Shown here: positions 26,571-37,905 of the stretch, piece by piece
Numbering within the stretch: position 1 is the stretch's first letter
Layout: each line of letters opens with the position of its first letter
DNA from: Metopolophium dirhodum
Taxonomy: Eukaryota > Arthropoda > Insecta > Hemiptera > Aphididae
Direction: 5' to 3'
DNA: 64,000 nucleotides
Assembly (NCBI RefSeq): GCF_019925205.1
Contig: NC_083560.1
Location: forward strand, 62,013,266 to 62,077,265
The notes under the pieces: model-generated
Seen by the model: only the letters and a program-made list of their open reading frames with translations
Told to the model about the DNA's origin: nothing
Database searches by the model: none
Made by a program: the position numbers and the translations under genes

Positions 26571-27137
26571 ATGTCAGCCACAGATGACCAAAAACTAAAT
26601 ATTGTTGTTCAAGATATTCTGGTGTACATATCACTTTTTGAGGAATCTTTTAACAGTATAGAAGAATCGGAGGAGAAAACAATTGTGCAGGTAGATCGAA
26701 TTGATAAGTTTAATAATAACAATAATAATTTCAAAATAATATAGCGTATTGTAAGTCAAATGATTGAACTACCTAGGAAGTTAGGAGTAAGGTGAATACG
26801 AGAACAGATTACTTAACCAGGTAGGTTAACCCGTTGTTTAAAGTAATCTGTTCAAAACAATTTATGTTCATTATTATGTATTATAATTAAACGGACTGAC
26901 ATTAGTTTACGAATTACATTGACCTACGCGCAGGAATAGTTATTTATGATCCTGGGACATTTACACAATGACTTTGACGATGCTTGAATCCAGAACCTGG
27001 CACTGAGTGAAATGCTGATGGACATCCAGTGCAACAAATTGCGGACTCCATTCAACGAGAGGTCGTCCTGCCGAGCTCGTCGACTGGTTGAAGACCTTGT
27101 TGAATCACCACGTGTCCTGAGAAAAAGGAGAAGATGA
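26571..27137 (+). CDS. Candidate two-exon gene, 87-residue protein of unknown function
   Basis: Exon 1 (26571-26690) starts with ATG and encodes 40 residues: MSATDDQKLNIVVQDILVYI, then an acidic stretch around FEESFNSIEESEE. It ends in CAG followed by GTAGAT, a plausible donor. Exon 2 (26994-27137) follows ATCCAG and keeps the same phase. It encodes 47 residues with an amphipathic start (NLALSEMLMDIQCNKL) and a basic end (RKRRR), then TGA. Without splicing, exon 1 would run into poly-Asn. Exon 2 has far higher GC than its surroundings, as expected for coding sequence. An AATAAA lies 37 bp past the stop (27174-27179) and a TATA-like box 51 bp before the start. The basic tail suggests a nuclear protein. 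I recognise no family. The acceptor has a weak pyrimidine tract, so the splice is inferred. Confidence 0.45.
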
Positions 27138-27484
27138 AGTATAATAATATACTTTTATGAATATGGACATAATAATAAAAATAATAATATAGAGTAGGTG
27201 CACCTATTATATTATTACAGTCATGTATACGCGTACTGCAGGCGTCATATGAGTGGACTTAAACTTTTGACGGAATGTATTATTTTATTATGATGTAATG
27301 TCCGGTAATATGCTTGTTTTTACATTTTTTTTTGTACTGTTGTAATTACGCGATATCATTATAATATCTATTTAGTCTATTACGTGTATATATTATACAT
27401 TTAGATGCTTGCGAATGTATAATTTAATATTTTTATAATCGTGTGTATATTTTCGTTATTTATATATTTTTTCTCTGTTTGTAG
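27138..27484. other. Spacer with polyadenylation signal
   Basis: AATAAA at 27174-27179 fits the end of the preceding candidate gene. The last 20 bp before 27485 form a strong pyrimidine-rich acceptor (TTTTTTCTCTGTTTGTAG). Confidence 0.45.
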
Positions 27485-27691
27485 CAGCGTCCGAATTGCC
27501 TGGACGATTCCCGTGGGAGATCGGCACCGGGCTTTCGAGTGATATTTTTCGATCCTATCTCCGGTGGCCTTGTCAGGCTGCGAGTTTGTCCGTTCCGTTT
27601 TATTTTTAAAATTTTAATATTTATCACACCCACCGCGACCATATCATTTGGAGAAGCGTTTTCGTCAAAACTACATTACAATTTTGTATAA
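27485..27691 (+). CDS. Possible exon of unknown gene
   Basis: A block of about 120 bp with clearly higher GC than its flanks follows the best-looking splice acceptor in the window (TTTTTTCTCTGTTTGTAG at 27467-27484). In phase 0 it stays open for 68 codons (QRPNCLDDSRGRSAPGF and on) to TAA at 27689-27691. The second half is AT-rich and loses coding character. A second plus frame is open to 27604 and a minus-strand frame is also open, so the true frame is unclear. It could instead be a fragment of an unrecognised repeat. Confidence 0.22.
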   Translation, partial: QRPNCLDDSRGRSAPGFRVIFFDPISGGLVRLRVCPFRFIFKILIFITPTATISFGEAFSSKLHYNFV

Positions 27692-29430
27692 TATCATAAT
27701 ATATTATTATATAAACTTTATACGCTAATAGTGTGCTGGATGATATTATTACAATATTCTGATAAAACTAGTGGACCATTTTAACACGTGGTTTATTGAG
27801 AATGTGAGGGACATGTGACTTGTTCAAATAGTGTAAAACTGTGTATAACTGTCAAATCCTCTAAATACACTAGTATAGCATACAATTATAAAATAGGTAT
27901 TTAAAAGTGGAGGTATATACAAATTAATATAAGATGGCACAGTAAAATTCCTATTACGTCATATTGAAACGATGCATATATTATATAATACATTTAAATT
28001 TAATATATGACCCGTACAACGTTCATTGTATACCTATTATAAGTAATATATATACACATAGGTACGCATTGTATATACATTGTGGCACATATGCAATAAT
28101 ATATTACAATATAACTAATAATATAATAATATTAGTATTATTATAGAGCTACAATGATTTTAATAATATTATAATATATGCACAGGTTTCACATAATAAT
28201 AATACATTATGAAGGTACTTTAGTGTTACCTTTTGTCCGTCATTATCATATCATGAGGATGAGTTTTGTAGCAAATGAGTTTCACAGTATCATATTATGT
28301 TTAACTTTTTTAGATAAAATCAATTCACACTATATTTCTATCTTATCTAGATAGTTATCTGCTAGATAACTATTTAATTAACTTAACTTGATTTTTTTCG
28401 TTTTTCTATAACTCGTAATATTTGAAATTTAAAACAACGTACCAAATGCAACAACTGCGTTATTTTGAAACGTTGGTGCGTTTAAAACCAACGAAATTAA
28501 ATTATTAGTTTTGTTTTTAATTTTAATAATTTGAATTAGTTATTATATTCTTGTCACAATAAATTGTGATGGTAGTTCATTAAACAATAAAATTAAGTGT
28601 CCGGATGATTTAAAATGTTCAATATATTAATATGTTGTAATATGTGTTAACCATTCTTATTTTTTTTTTTATTAAAATATTTTAGTATAATCTGCATTGT
28701 ATTTGTATTTTGTATAATAAGATGTCTTCACTATAGTTAAATTTTAACCTGTGCATAAGTCTCTAAACCAGTGCATAGTCATATAGGTAATAACATACTA
28801 TATCCATATAATATTAATATTATAGATCATCTGAAATAGTGACACTTTAAGATGCCCAGAATTTGACTTTCGAAACTCTCGGGTCTCTTGGCTCCACAGG
28901 TCATTATAAGAAAATATTATTATAATGTATAACTATTAATATGAAAACTTTCAACTAGGTACCACGAATAATATTTCCATCAGAATTTGTTAATCTACAA
29001 GTGAATATCAAATGTTTACCATCAAATACTCATAAAAAAAAAATATTTTACTTATTTTACTATTTGACAACGTTAAATTTTTTTTTGTTAAATGTATGAA
29101 AACTTATAGGGAGTCTTAATGCATTACATTTAGTACAACCGTCAAATACATACACTATTTAAAGATAAAATATCTAATAAACAATTTTAAATACCATTTA
29201 AAATACTATTGAATTTAAAAATATAATATTATTAATATGTATTCGTTTAAACATTTAAAGAAGAAACAAGTATTTTAAATTTAATATTTAATTAAATAAA
29301 CTTTATTTTTAAAATGTAAATAAAATACAATCGTTTTTTTTTTTATTTGGGTTAAGGCTTCGACTACTAGGTAATTAGCCTGAGGTACTGTAGGGGAGGG
29401 TACTGTAGATTAGTTTACACGTGTGTGTTT
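27692..29430. other. AT-rich spacer
   Basis: No supported gene or repeat. Confidence 0.5.
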
Positions 29431-29580
29431 GTTTTTGGCAGAATTTTTAATTTGGGCACCCGTAGGTATCTGCCTTGCCCTGGTGGGGGAGGGCGGCACT
29501 TGTTCTCCGGACACCGTGACTTGCCCGAAGAAAAATGCCGCCCGTGACCGATGTATCGAACTCGGGTCGGGCACTCCGCC
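29431..29580 (-). mobile_element. SINE-like element, copy 2
   Basis: Read on the minus strand it starts near CCGAGTTCGATACATCGG (B-box-like). It continues through ACGGGCGGCAT, CCGCCCTCCCCC and CAAATTAAAAATTCTGCCAAA, in the same order as copy 1 at 19118-19245. It is GC-richer than the flanks and has no long A-tail. A proline/glycine-rich plus-strand frame across it (29423-29623) is not a gene. Confidence 0.55.
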
Positions 29581-31842
29581 CCCACAATTGTTTTTATATT
29601 CTTATTATTCTACACTTCCTTAAAATTTTAAATATAATAATAACAGAAAATAATATTTGAGTACGCTAAGAAATAGGGATTTGAGTTGTGCTATGTACCA
29701 GATCAATTCAAATTAATAATTCTATCCAAAACCTACCGACCATTAACGCACATTTTTTTAATAATTTATAGACGAATAATTGATATATTTACTTTGTACC
29801 TACTAAATATTAAAAAGCTTGCAATAGTCGAGTAAGTATTATACTTTTATCTTAAAAAAATTATTTAAAAAAAATGAAGGGACGACGTATGATACACTGT
29901 TTATGATCATATACTATAGTGGACCATTATAATAGTGCCATGTTTAAGTCATTTAACTTTATCTTTGTGGAAGCAATTTTCTTTGTGTCGAAAAATTAAA
30001 TATTATCAAGCTCTCCAGTCTACATGGTATCTTATATACGCTACAGAGCTTGATAACTTATAGGCTATATATATAGCTAGCGTAGGCATCTATATACAAT
30101 TGGTACAAAATACCTATACGTCAGTTATCGGTACTTAATAATCATTAAATTAATCGAGAATCTAATAATATATTCATTTCTACCATGTCGTTCTTAAGTT
30201 CTTTGCAAATCATGATTATAGTATAGGACGCATATAGATTCGTGTCCTTTGTTGTGCGTAGGTACCTACCACAACACAAAACAATTTGCATTGCGTTAAC
30301 ATACATAATATAATTATTGTTTGTAAGCTGATTGAATCGTATTTAATGACACACTGATATATTGTTACTAGTGTTGGTTTATTATCGTTTGTTCACGCGA
30401 GTATGAAATGTCAATTCAGCAGGTCGCTCTGAGTTACACGTTTGTTATACAATAATATGTATGGTATATAATGATATGACAATATTAATAATACTTAATT
30501 ACGTGTACCTATATGTATGTTCGAATACTATAGGGAGAAATACAACGAACGGCTGGAGGTATACATTATATCGTTTTACCGTCGCAATGAGTTATAAGCA
30601 CTCAGCATTCAAAGTAGGTCGGGACTCGGTAAATTAATAGATGTTATCTGTGCCATTTACGAATTTGAAAAGGAAGGGTGCAGGGAGTTTTCACACTTAG
30701 CTTCAAATATTACTAATAATAAAATTCGTTACTAAAAATATAATACATTTAATTACCATATAATATTTTACGTTTGTATGCATTTCCATAATAAATATAG
30801 TGCATTACTGTCAAATTAATCTTATATTTGGAGGATCACAGATAATATTTATATATCCTAAATTGAAACAAAAAAGTTTATCTTAGACAATGAACCAGTT
30901 TCCTCAAAACTGTATCCATTCAGTGATATTTATAAATAATAGCCAACAGGTATATTTAATAATATTTTATAAAAATTGTTTTCTAAAAAAAAATGATGTA
31001 GTTTTGTTTAGCACGTCTTTAGGACAGAATACTTTCAAATTCCACATCTACTACACTACTTGTCTGTCAGTTAATATAATTAGATTTATAAATTGCGCAC
31101 CTTCATAGAAATATTGAGCACACGAATCGTCTGCACAACGTTAACGTCAATGGAATAGTACTCATTACTCGCGTTGTGAATTTGTGATAGGTACTAAGTA
31201 CAGCTGGCGATGGATTAATTTTCCTATAATACTATATCGTCGTTTGGGTATTATTATTATAATTTAGCTATCATGTAGCCCACTACACTATATACATTAT
31301 ACAATATACAGTATATTATTATTATAATACAGATTGTATAGGACATTGTTAAACTCAATAATAATGTTTTCTTTTTCTTTTCACCTCCCTTTCACGACAA
31401 GCGTTTAATAAATTTGATTTTACCATCGTTTTGCTTGTCTATCTATGTATATTCAATAATAATAATAATAATAATAATATGCTTTGATCGATTACTGTGG
31501 GTCCCTAACAGGGTGGCGGGACTGAGTAGAAAAAGAGAGAGAGAGAGGGAGAGGGGGAGAGGGACTAAGAGAGTGGGTGGAAGAGAGAGACAAACAGACT
31601 AACTGACAGAAGAACGAACGGAGAGGATCAAATGGACGTCGTAATCGATCACCGCCCCGAGGTGTATAACACTATAATATGCCCGCGTTAAATCGGTGCC
31701 GGTCGCCGCCGAGGCGCGTTAAACACGTTGATAAACGGTATCAATCATCGTTATAGCAGTGGACGCGCGTGCGTATATAATACACCTACTGTATAATAAT
31801 ATATTACCGTAAATACAGGCACGATTACCGAGGCAGTGTTAG

Positions 31843-31881
<39 letters not shown>

Positions 31882-34794
31882 CATAACCATAAGCTGTAGA
31901 GAGATTGGTGCACAAAGCTATAGGCTCACTTCATATGCAGATAGGATGGTAGTCTTGATATACACTTAAAATAACAACTCCGATCGTTTTTTCTTTGAAC
32001 TGCGACGTGAAAATTACTTTGGTTACAGCTTTGCAGCTTTGTAAAGAACTTCCACGGCATCCGTGATGTAGTGTCATAATAGGTATGTGGTATATCATAA
32101 CGATTAATAATTATTATCAAACGTTGAATCGAAATGGATGATAAAAGTATTCACACAATTGCGGCACCGTTATTTTAATGTTTTGGTATTCTACGTTTTT
32201 ATAAACTACGTTTTACTTTTTTCATGTCAACAATGGGAAACCATGCTGTTATTGTGCCGACAGCATTTTTGTGGTAACATTTTCGAACACTACGAGATAA
32301 TGAAAAGTGGAACGAGTTCTGAAGTTTCCAGAAAATATATTTATTTTTTGTAATTTTTTATTTGTGTTTTTGTTTAGATTGATTTTAGTGTAAATATACT
32401 AGAACCCAACAGGGAACTGTTTACATAGAAAATGAAATTATTATAGTTAAATAAACAATTACCAAACTGTTAATCGTTTATTAAAGGGGACTTTTATTAT
32501 GATGTATAGTATTATTGTTAATGATATTTTTGTATCAAATATATGTAATATTCTATATAATATATTTATTTTTAAATGTTTAGCAAATAATACCCTGTAG
32601 ATACTATCGATAAAGCTTAATATTCGTCAGACATAACAGTTTCTATGTAAAATTAATATTCGTTATATCATAGAGAAATCATTTGTACGTTTAACACTAT
32701 TGTAAGTAAAAAAATACACCATTTAATATGATAATAATATTATTATGTAACCACTTGTTTTTAAATATATTTAAATATACAGTTTTGATAATTGTTGGTG
32801 AGTTAATCAATTTATTGCCGATAAAAGCCATTGACGGGTGTATAAGAAGGCCTGCAGCAGGGTTTTCTGCTTGTGTTCTTGCGCATGTCACAACTTGACG
32901 TCGGAAAGCCATCACGCAGGTGCGTACATCCTTCGTCGTCAAATTTGCATTTATAACCCAACGACGCATTTAAAATATATACATTTGTCATGATGTATTA
33001 CATTGCGTACAATACGAGACTTTACCGTTTCTCGTTATCACCAAACCCGGATAAGGATCCTTTTTACCCCGGAGCGGAATTTGGTTCCCCTCGCGCGTTA
33101 TCTTGCCCTTTACATTTTATTTTTTATTTATATTATATACACCTACATGTAAATAATATATATACCTATATTAAATGGCGAGATTTCGAAACGAATACGT
33201 TACGGGACGTGCCCGGCTTGCTCCCCTCCCTATGAAAACCACCCCTTAACAACGATTTTTCGTCAATACACTAAGACATACACTTTAGCACATTCCCATA
33301 TATAGTATCATGTACGACTCACTCAAACGGCCTTCACGCTCCAATAATGGTGTAACCGCGTATGTATATCACGGCGGTATGCATGCGGTTATTATATATT
33401 GTGTATAAAGCCTTTGACATTTATAGGCATTTAATTAATTGCGATAACTAGGGAGGGATCCGTGCATCAATGCCAGGGCGATGACACCGACACTATACAG
33501 TTTTAAGGGCTTGTAACTGCGATCCACCTCAACATAGTATTAAATTACGTGTGATTCTATATTGAAATACGGTCACGATACGTTTTGGTAGGACACGTTC
33601 TAGCGGGTACATGGTCAACCCTGTTTTTGGACGGGGGTCGCGTTTCAACGATGTTGTTAACCGAAATTGTCATCAGTTCATCGTCCATAACTCGGGTCAC
33701 GTTCACAAGCTTTTTCTTGCCTAATTCACCAGCGATGAATTGAATAAAATTATACTCTGTTATTCGTTTCTCAAAAACGCTGAAGGGGAGAATAGTCTCA
33801 ACAATTTTGTTATCTATGAAACATTATTGAATCATGATAAAAAATCAATATTTTATGAACCAATAATGTTCTATAATTTATATAATTAACGTTTTGAACC
33901 CGTTGTAAGTTTTTAATTATTTTAAACTATGACTTATGAATAAAAAAATGTTTTTAGAACAAGTGCGTATTATAATACTATACAGACGTCCATAATTCCA
34001 GTATTTCAACGCAAAGCTTATAACATGACATACACACATTGGTAATGTAATTATTATTTATTAATTATTAATGTATGCCTCATCCATAATCCGACGCATA
34101 TATTACTGGAAAATCCTCGTATGTGAGTAAGATTAACAAATTGCAGTGATTTTTGTTTTATAAATGTTGTAACCCTCGGTTGGATCCGGTTAGTTGGTTT
34201 CATGGTTATTTATTTTTTTGTCTCCTATTCGTTGGTTTTAACCAGCCATTTCATCGAGTTTTATGCAATTAAAGTATAGACTAAGATACAAGGTTACCCT
34301 TATTTAAATTAACAAACTTCCAGTCCCTTGTCACCTACGTGATTCCAAAAATAAATAAATAGTTTAATCAAAAACACTATTAGAGGTTTCTAGTGAATAA
34401 TTTCAAATATACAGCTGCTCAAGATTGGTGAAATAATTTAGCTTGTAAATTAGAATCTTATAACGTTCTTACATTATCACTCAAGTATATGATAGAATAT
34501 TGTAGTTCAAAAAGCTCCATAAGAGCACCATAGATTATCGACTAAAATTTATACCAGAAAAAAATGTTTAGAATGTTACACAACTATCCAAAAGTAATAC
34601 GTTTAGTTATTTAACTAAAAGACACAATTTGTAGATACCAGTTTGTATACGATCAACTAGGCATGATAAAATCCATTTTTTCGGAATGGCCTAAAAAAGA
34701 GGTATTTAAAATAAGTGATAAACACGAGATTCGGGTGACAATAAATTAATAAATATGATTCTGAAACTTGTATTCAACTTACCAATCCAAATAT
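29581..34794. other. Mostly AT-rich stretch with one CpG-rich patch
   Basis: A TAGGTACCTA palindrome lies at 30259-30268. From 31490 to 31780 the sequence is purine- and CpG-rich: an AAT tract (31454-31479), a GA-rich tract (31532-31590), then a CpG block with a 10-codon ATG frame at 31632 ending at a GAG/GTGTAT donor-like site. A long AAT tract follows (31844-31881). At 32697-32969 a minus-strand ATG frame is open for 90 codons, and its antisense carries an ATG followed by a consensus donor (CAG/GTGCGT near 32920). Neither is decisive. No gene is called. Confidence 0.4.
31844..31881. repeat. (AAT)n microsatellite
   Basis: About twelve AAT units. Similar shorter tracts lie at 981-1002 and 31454-31479. 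Confidence 0.95.
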
Positions 34795-35250
34795 TTAAAA
34801 AAAAAAGGTGGGAAAGTGGGTGTTGCTCTGCTGTACAGTACGTTACAAGAGAGTTCTGTAATAGATAGTGTAAAATTTGAATTCAATGACATGATATCAT
34901 TTTATAAGAAAAATAATTCTGAGCGAAGACGGTCAGTCAGCCTATGCTATTATTCTAAGTATATTTTATAATAATATTGCAAATAAATTAATTAATATAT
35001 AAGAACTTATTTACGTAGAACCTTGTTTAAAATGATCAGTCCTTAACTATAAAATAAAAGTTGAACAGTATAAACATTTTTAACTACAAAATAAATTTTA
35101 CATTTTAAATTTAAAAAGTGTTGTCAAAATTCTAACTTTAAATGCTTATAAAAAAAATTGTGACTGGATTTTTAATATTTTTTAAATGCCGTTGCAACAT
35201 TATATTAAGAGCCTTATTTTTGTTTTTTACAAATAATAATTTCTAATGTT
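34795..35250 (+). repeat. Dispersed repeat family R1, copy in direct orientation
   Basis: It begins AAAAAAGGTGGGAAAGTGGG and shares the block with TTGAATTCAATGA and CTGAGCGAAGACGGTC(A/T)GTCAGCC with 16406 onward and with the reverse complement of 61856-61680. The following 250 bp keep the family's GTGACTGGATTTTTAATATT phrase. Frames over the first 180 bp translate alike between copies, but this follows from DNA similarity and is not evidence of a gene. Confidence 0.7.
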
Positions 35251-37816
35251 TGATTTTTTGAAACATTGCAAAGAAATTCCACAAAAATAATAAAAATCTC
35301 AAATACAAATCACACATTTATTAATTGTATACTTCAAATTTATTTTAATTTTAACAACCAAAAACCAAAAATGTTACATTATGCCATGATATACCTAATT
35401 AAGTGGGTACAATCCAATAACTGCACTTATTGCCAACATTTAAGTTTTACCTATCAGTAGAATCAATAAATTCAAAATATACACACACTTCACGTGCTGA
35501 AGAGAGTATACCAAATTGTTTGTTATTATTTTAATATTGATTTAAATTTTAAATAAATTAATAATATCACAATTAAATGACATTGTATTATACGGGGTGT
35601 AACAAAAATACATTACAAAGAAGAAAACACACTGAAACTAGTTAAATGTTTGACAAAAATGATGAAAATGATATGGATAATAAACAATTGAAGTAATATA
35701 TTTATGCTAAAAAGAATATTTTGAAAATAGTTATTACGTTTTAAATAAATTTACTCAAAAATTATGAATATTTAAAAAAAGTTAAAAAAAAAAAATTAAT
35801 ACTTGACTTAAATAAACGTATTATTCCTTAAAAAAAATTAAAAATTAGATTTACAAATTGGCTATTTTGAAAATTTAAAAAAAAATATTTAATTAAATTG
35901 AAATTTTTGTACAAATACAGTATTAAATAAAAATATAAAAGAAATGTTATATATATATACAATGTTAGTCTGTGCTTGTAGCGGAAATGTCTATAAATTA
36001 AATACATAAAACAAATATTTAAATATTGATTAGAACAAAAATTATTTAATTTATCAGGCCTTGTATATACAACACCACTAATGTTAAATAACATTTTAAT
36101 TTGTATTTAAAAACTGTTCTAAATTGCTGGTATAATATGAATCTAATGTTTATTTTAATTTACCACTAAAACTATTTTAACAACTCACGATGAATAAGGA
36201 TAATGTATCTACTTTTGGGTGATTCTATATTCAGGTAATTTACGTAGTTGAATCAGTTGAGATCTAGGATAACGGATGTACAATATATTTTTTTCTGTTT
36301 AACTGTTTGATAAATGATAATATGTATAATGTTTATACATTTTAAATTAAATTCGAAAATTTCAAAATCACTATGTATAATAGCTTATTGCACTATTTTG
36401 AATTAACTTAAATAAACGCAGTCATTATACGATGTATAAATCACCTTAAAATATACAAATTTATTTATTTCACACCTTGATGTATTTTATGAAATCATGA
36501 TATAATTGTGAAAAAAATATAGTGAAATAGAATTGAACAACTATAATCAAATGTAGCTAAATTGCCTATACAAAGCGCCGTGTTACATTATTTAATTATT
36601 AAATAATATTATAGCATAGTAATAAACAGTTTTAAACATCTTATAAGATTTCAGAACAGAAGTCTAAAATTATAGATGGTGAATAGGTTATGATTGGATG
36701 CTTTAAGAAATCCACTCCTGACAATTAAATATATTTATTATTTTAAGCACATTACTATAATACAAAGACATAATATAAATATTGAAAATACTTTATTAGT
36801 GTATAATTATAAGTTCATCATATCACTATATAACTATTTTAAAAATATAATACTGGTTATTATTAAAATACAAGGTGATTTTTAAAGATAAACACCGATT
36901 TTTTTGAAATTTTTTAATATTTTAATATTTAAATTTTAAATAAATAAATAAATACTTTTCTTTCAATTTATAAAAATTGAATTTTTAACTAGTAATTATA
37001 AGCGTATACATTTTATGTATGTATATTTTACTGATCATTGCCTATTTTTATGTAGGGTATCTCAACATTTTTGTAGATATAAAAACTTAACTTTTTTTTT
37101 AAATTTGTTATTCAATAAGGTAATTGAAATACATTTAAAATTGTCCAAATGTGTATCAATTATATAAATAATTAAATTAAGAAATTACCTGAACAGCATA
37201 AAAGTATCAAATGAAATATTTTCAGAAAAATCGAAAAACAAGATTATTTTATATTCATAAAATACAAATTTTTTTCTAGTACTAAGTACATAAATGCATA
37301 TATGTAACTTTCCATCTAGAATGTATTATAGTGACACATGGGAACCTATCAAATTTTGAATATAATATTCCACTCGTCTAAACTTTAAATACATATTAGT
37401 AGGTAATTAACTTATAAAATATACTTATACATCAAAATTCTCAGAAAAATATTGTGATACGGAAAATGAAATTAATATCATTCAACAAAATTAAAACTTA
37501 GAAAATGTATTTTAAAAATATGCAAATATTGTTTTAATGTTGATGTGTAATGTATTCATATAGTTATGTCAACAAATATAAACAAAAACATAATACTTTT
37601 TAGGATAATGTGTGTTTATTGTTTAAAAACATCGCCTGTATTATATTTTTAATTTATTTATAATTATTTTGTAGTAAAAGCTTTACACTCAATAGAACGT
37701 CTGAAAAGTAATGAATTGTTATTTTCTGTTATTTCTAAATGCCCGTAAAAAGTTGATTAACATTTTTCCTACGGGCATATAATGTATATTTTATTCAACA
37801 GTATTTTATATTTCAG
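35251..37816. other. AT-rich non-coding stretch
   Basis: No supported gene. A Tc1-like terminus word (TTATACGGGGTGTAAC) occurs at about 35588 without a visible partner. Confidence 0.5.
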
Positions 37817-37905
37817 CCATCATTGAAGAAGCTCAAGAAACACATTCGCTGGTCCAACAAAAGCCATGGCCTACTTCACGTATAAATTGTGTGCCTGGAT
37901 TTTAG
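37817..37905 (+). CDS. Possible terminal exon of unknown gene
   Basis: A frame of 28 codons opens directly after TATATTTCAG (37807-37816) with two leading bases. It reads IIEEAQETHSLVQQKPWPTS, then RINCVPGF, and ends in TAG at 37903-37905. Its codons are balanced compared with the AT-rich flanks. AATAAA occurs about 62 bp downstream (near 37967). Acceptor, coding texture, stop and poly(A) signal together fit a last exon. No upstream exon of matching phase was found within reach, and I do not recognise the peptide. Confidence 0.35.

Noticed and set aside
34768..34971. Frame similar to that at 61607-61837
   Set aside because: The similarity follows from the R1 DNA repeat. Neither copy shows a domain and a third copy (16406) does not keep the frame.
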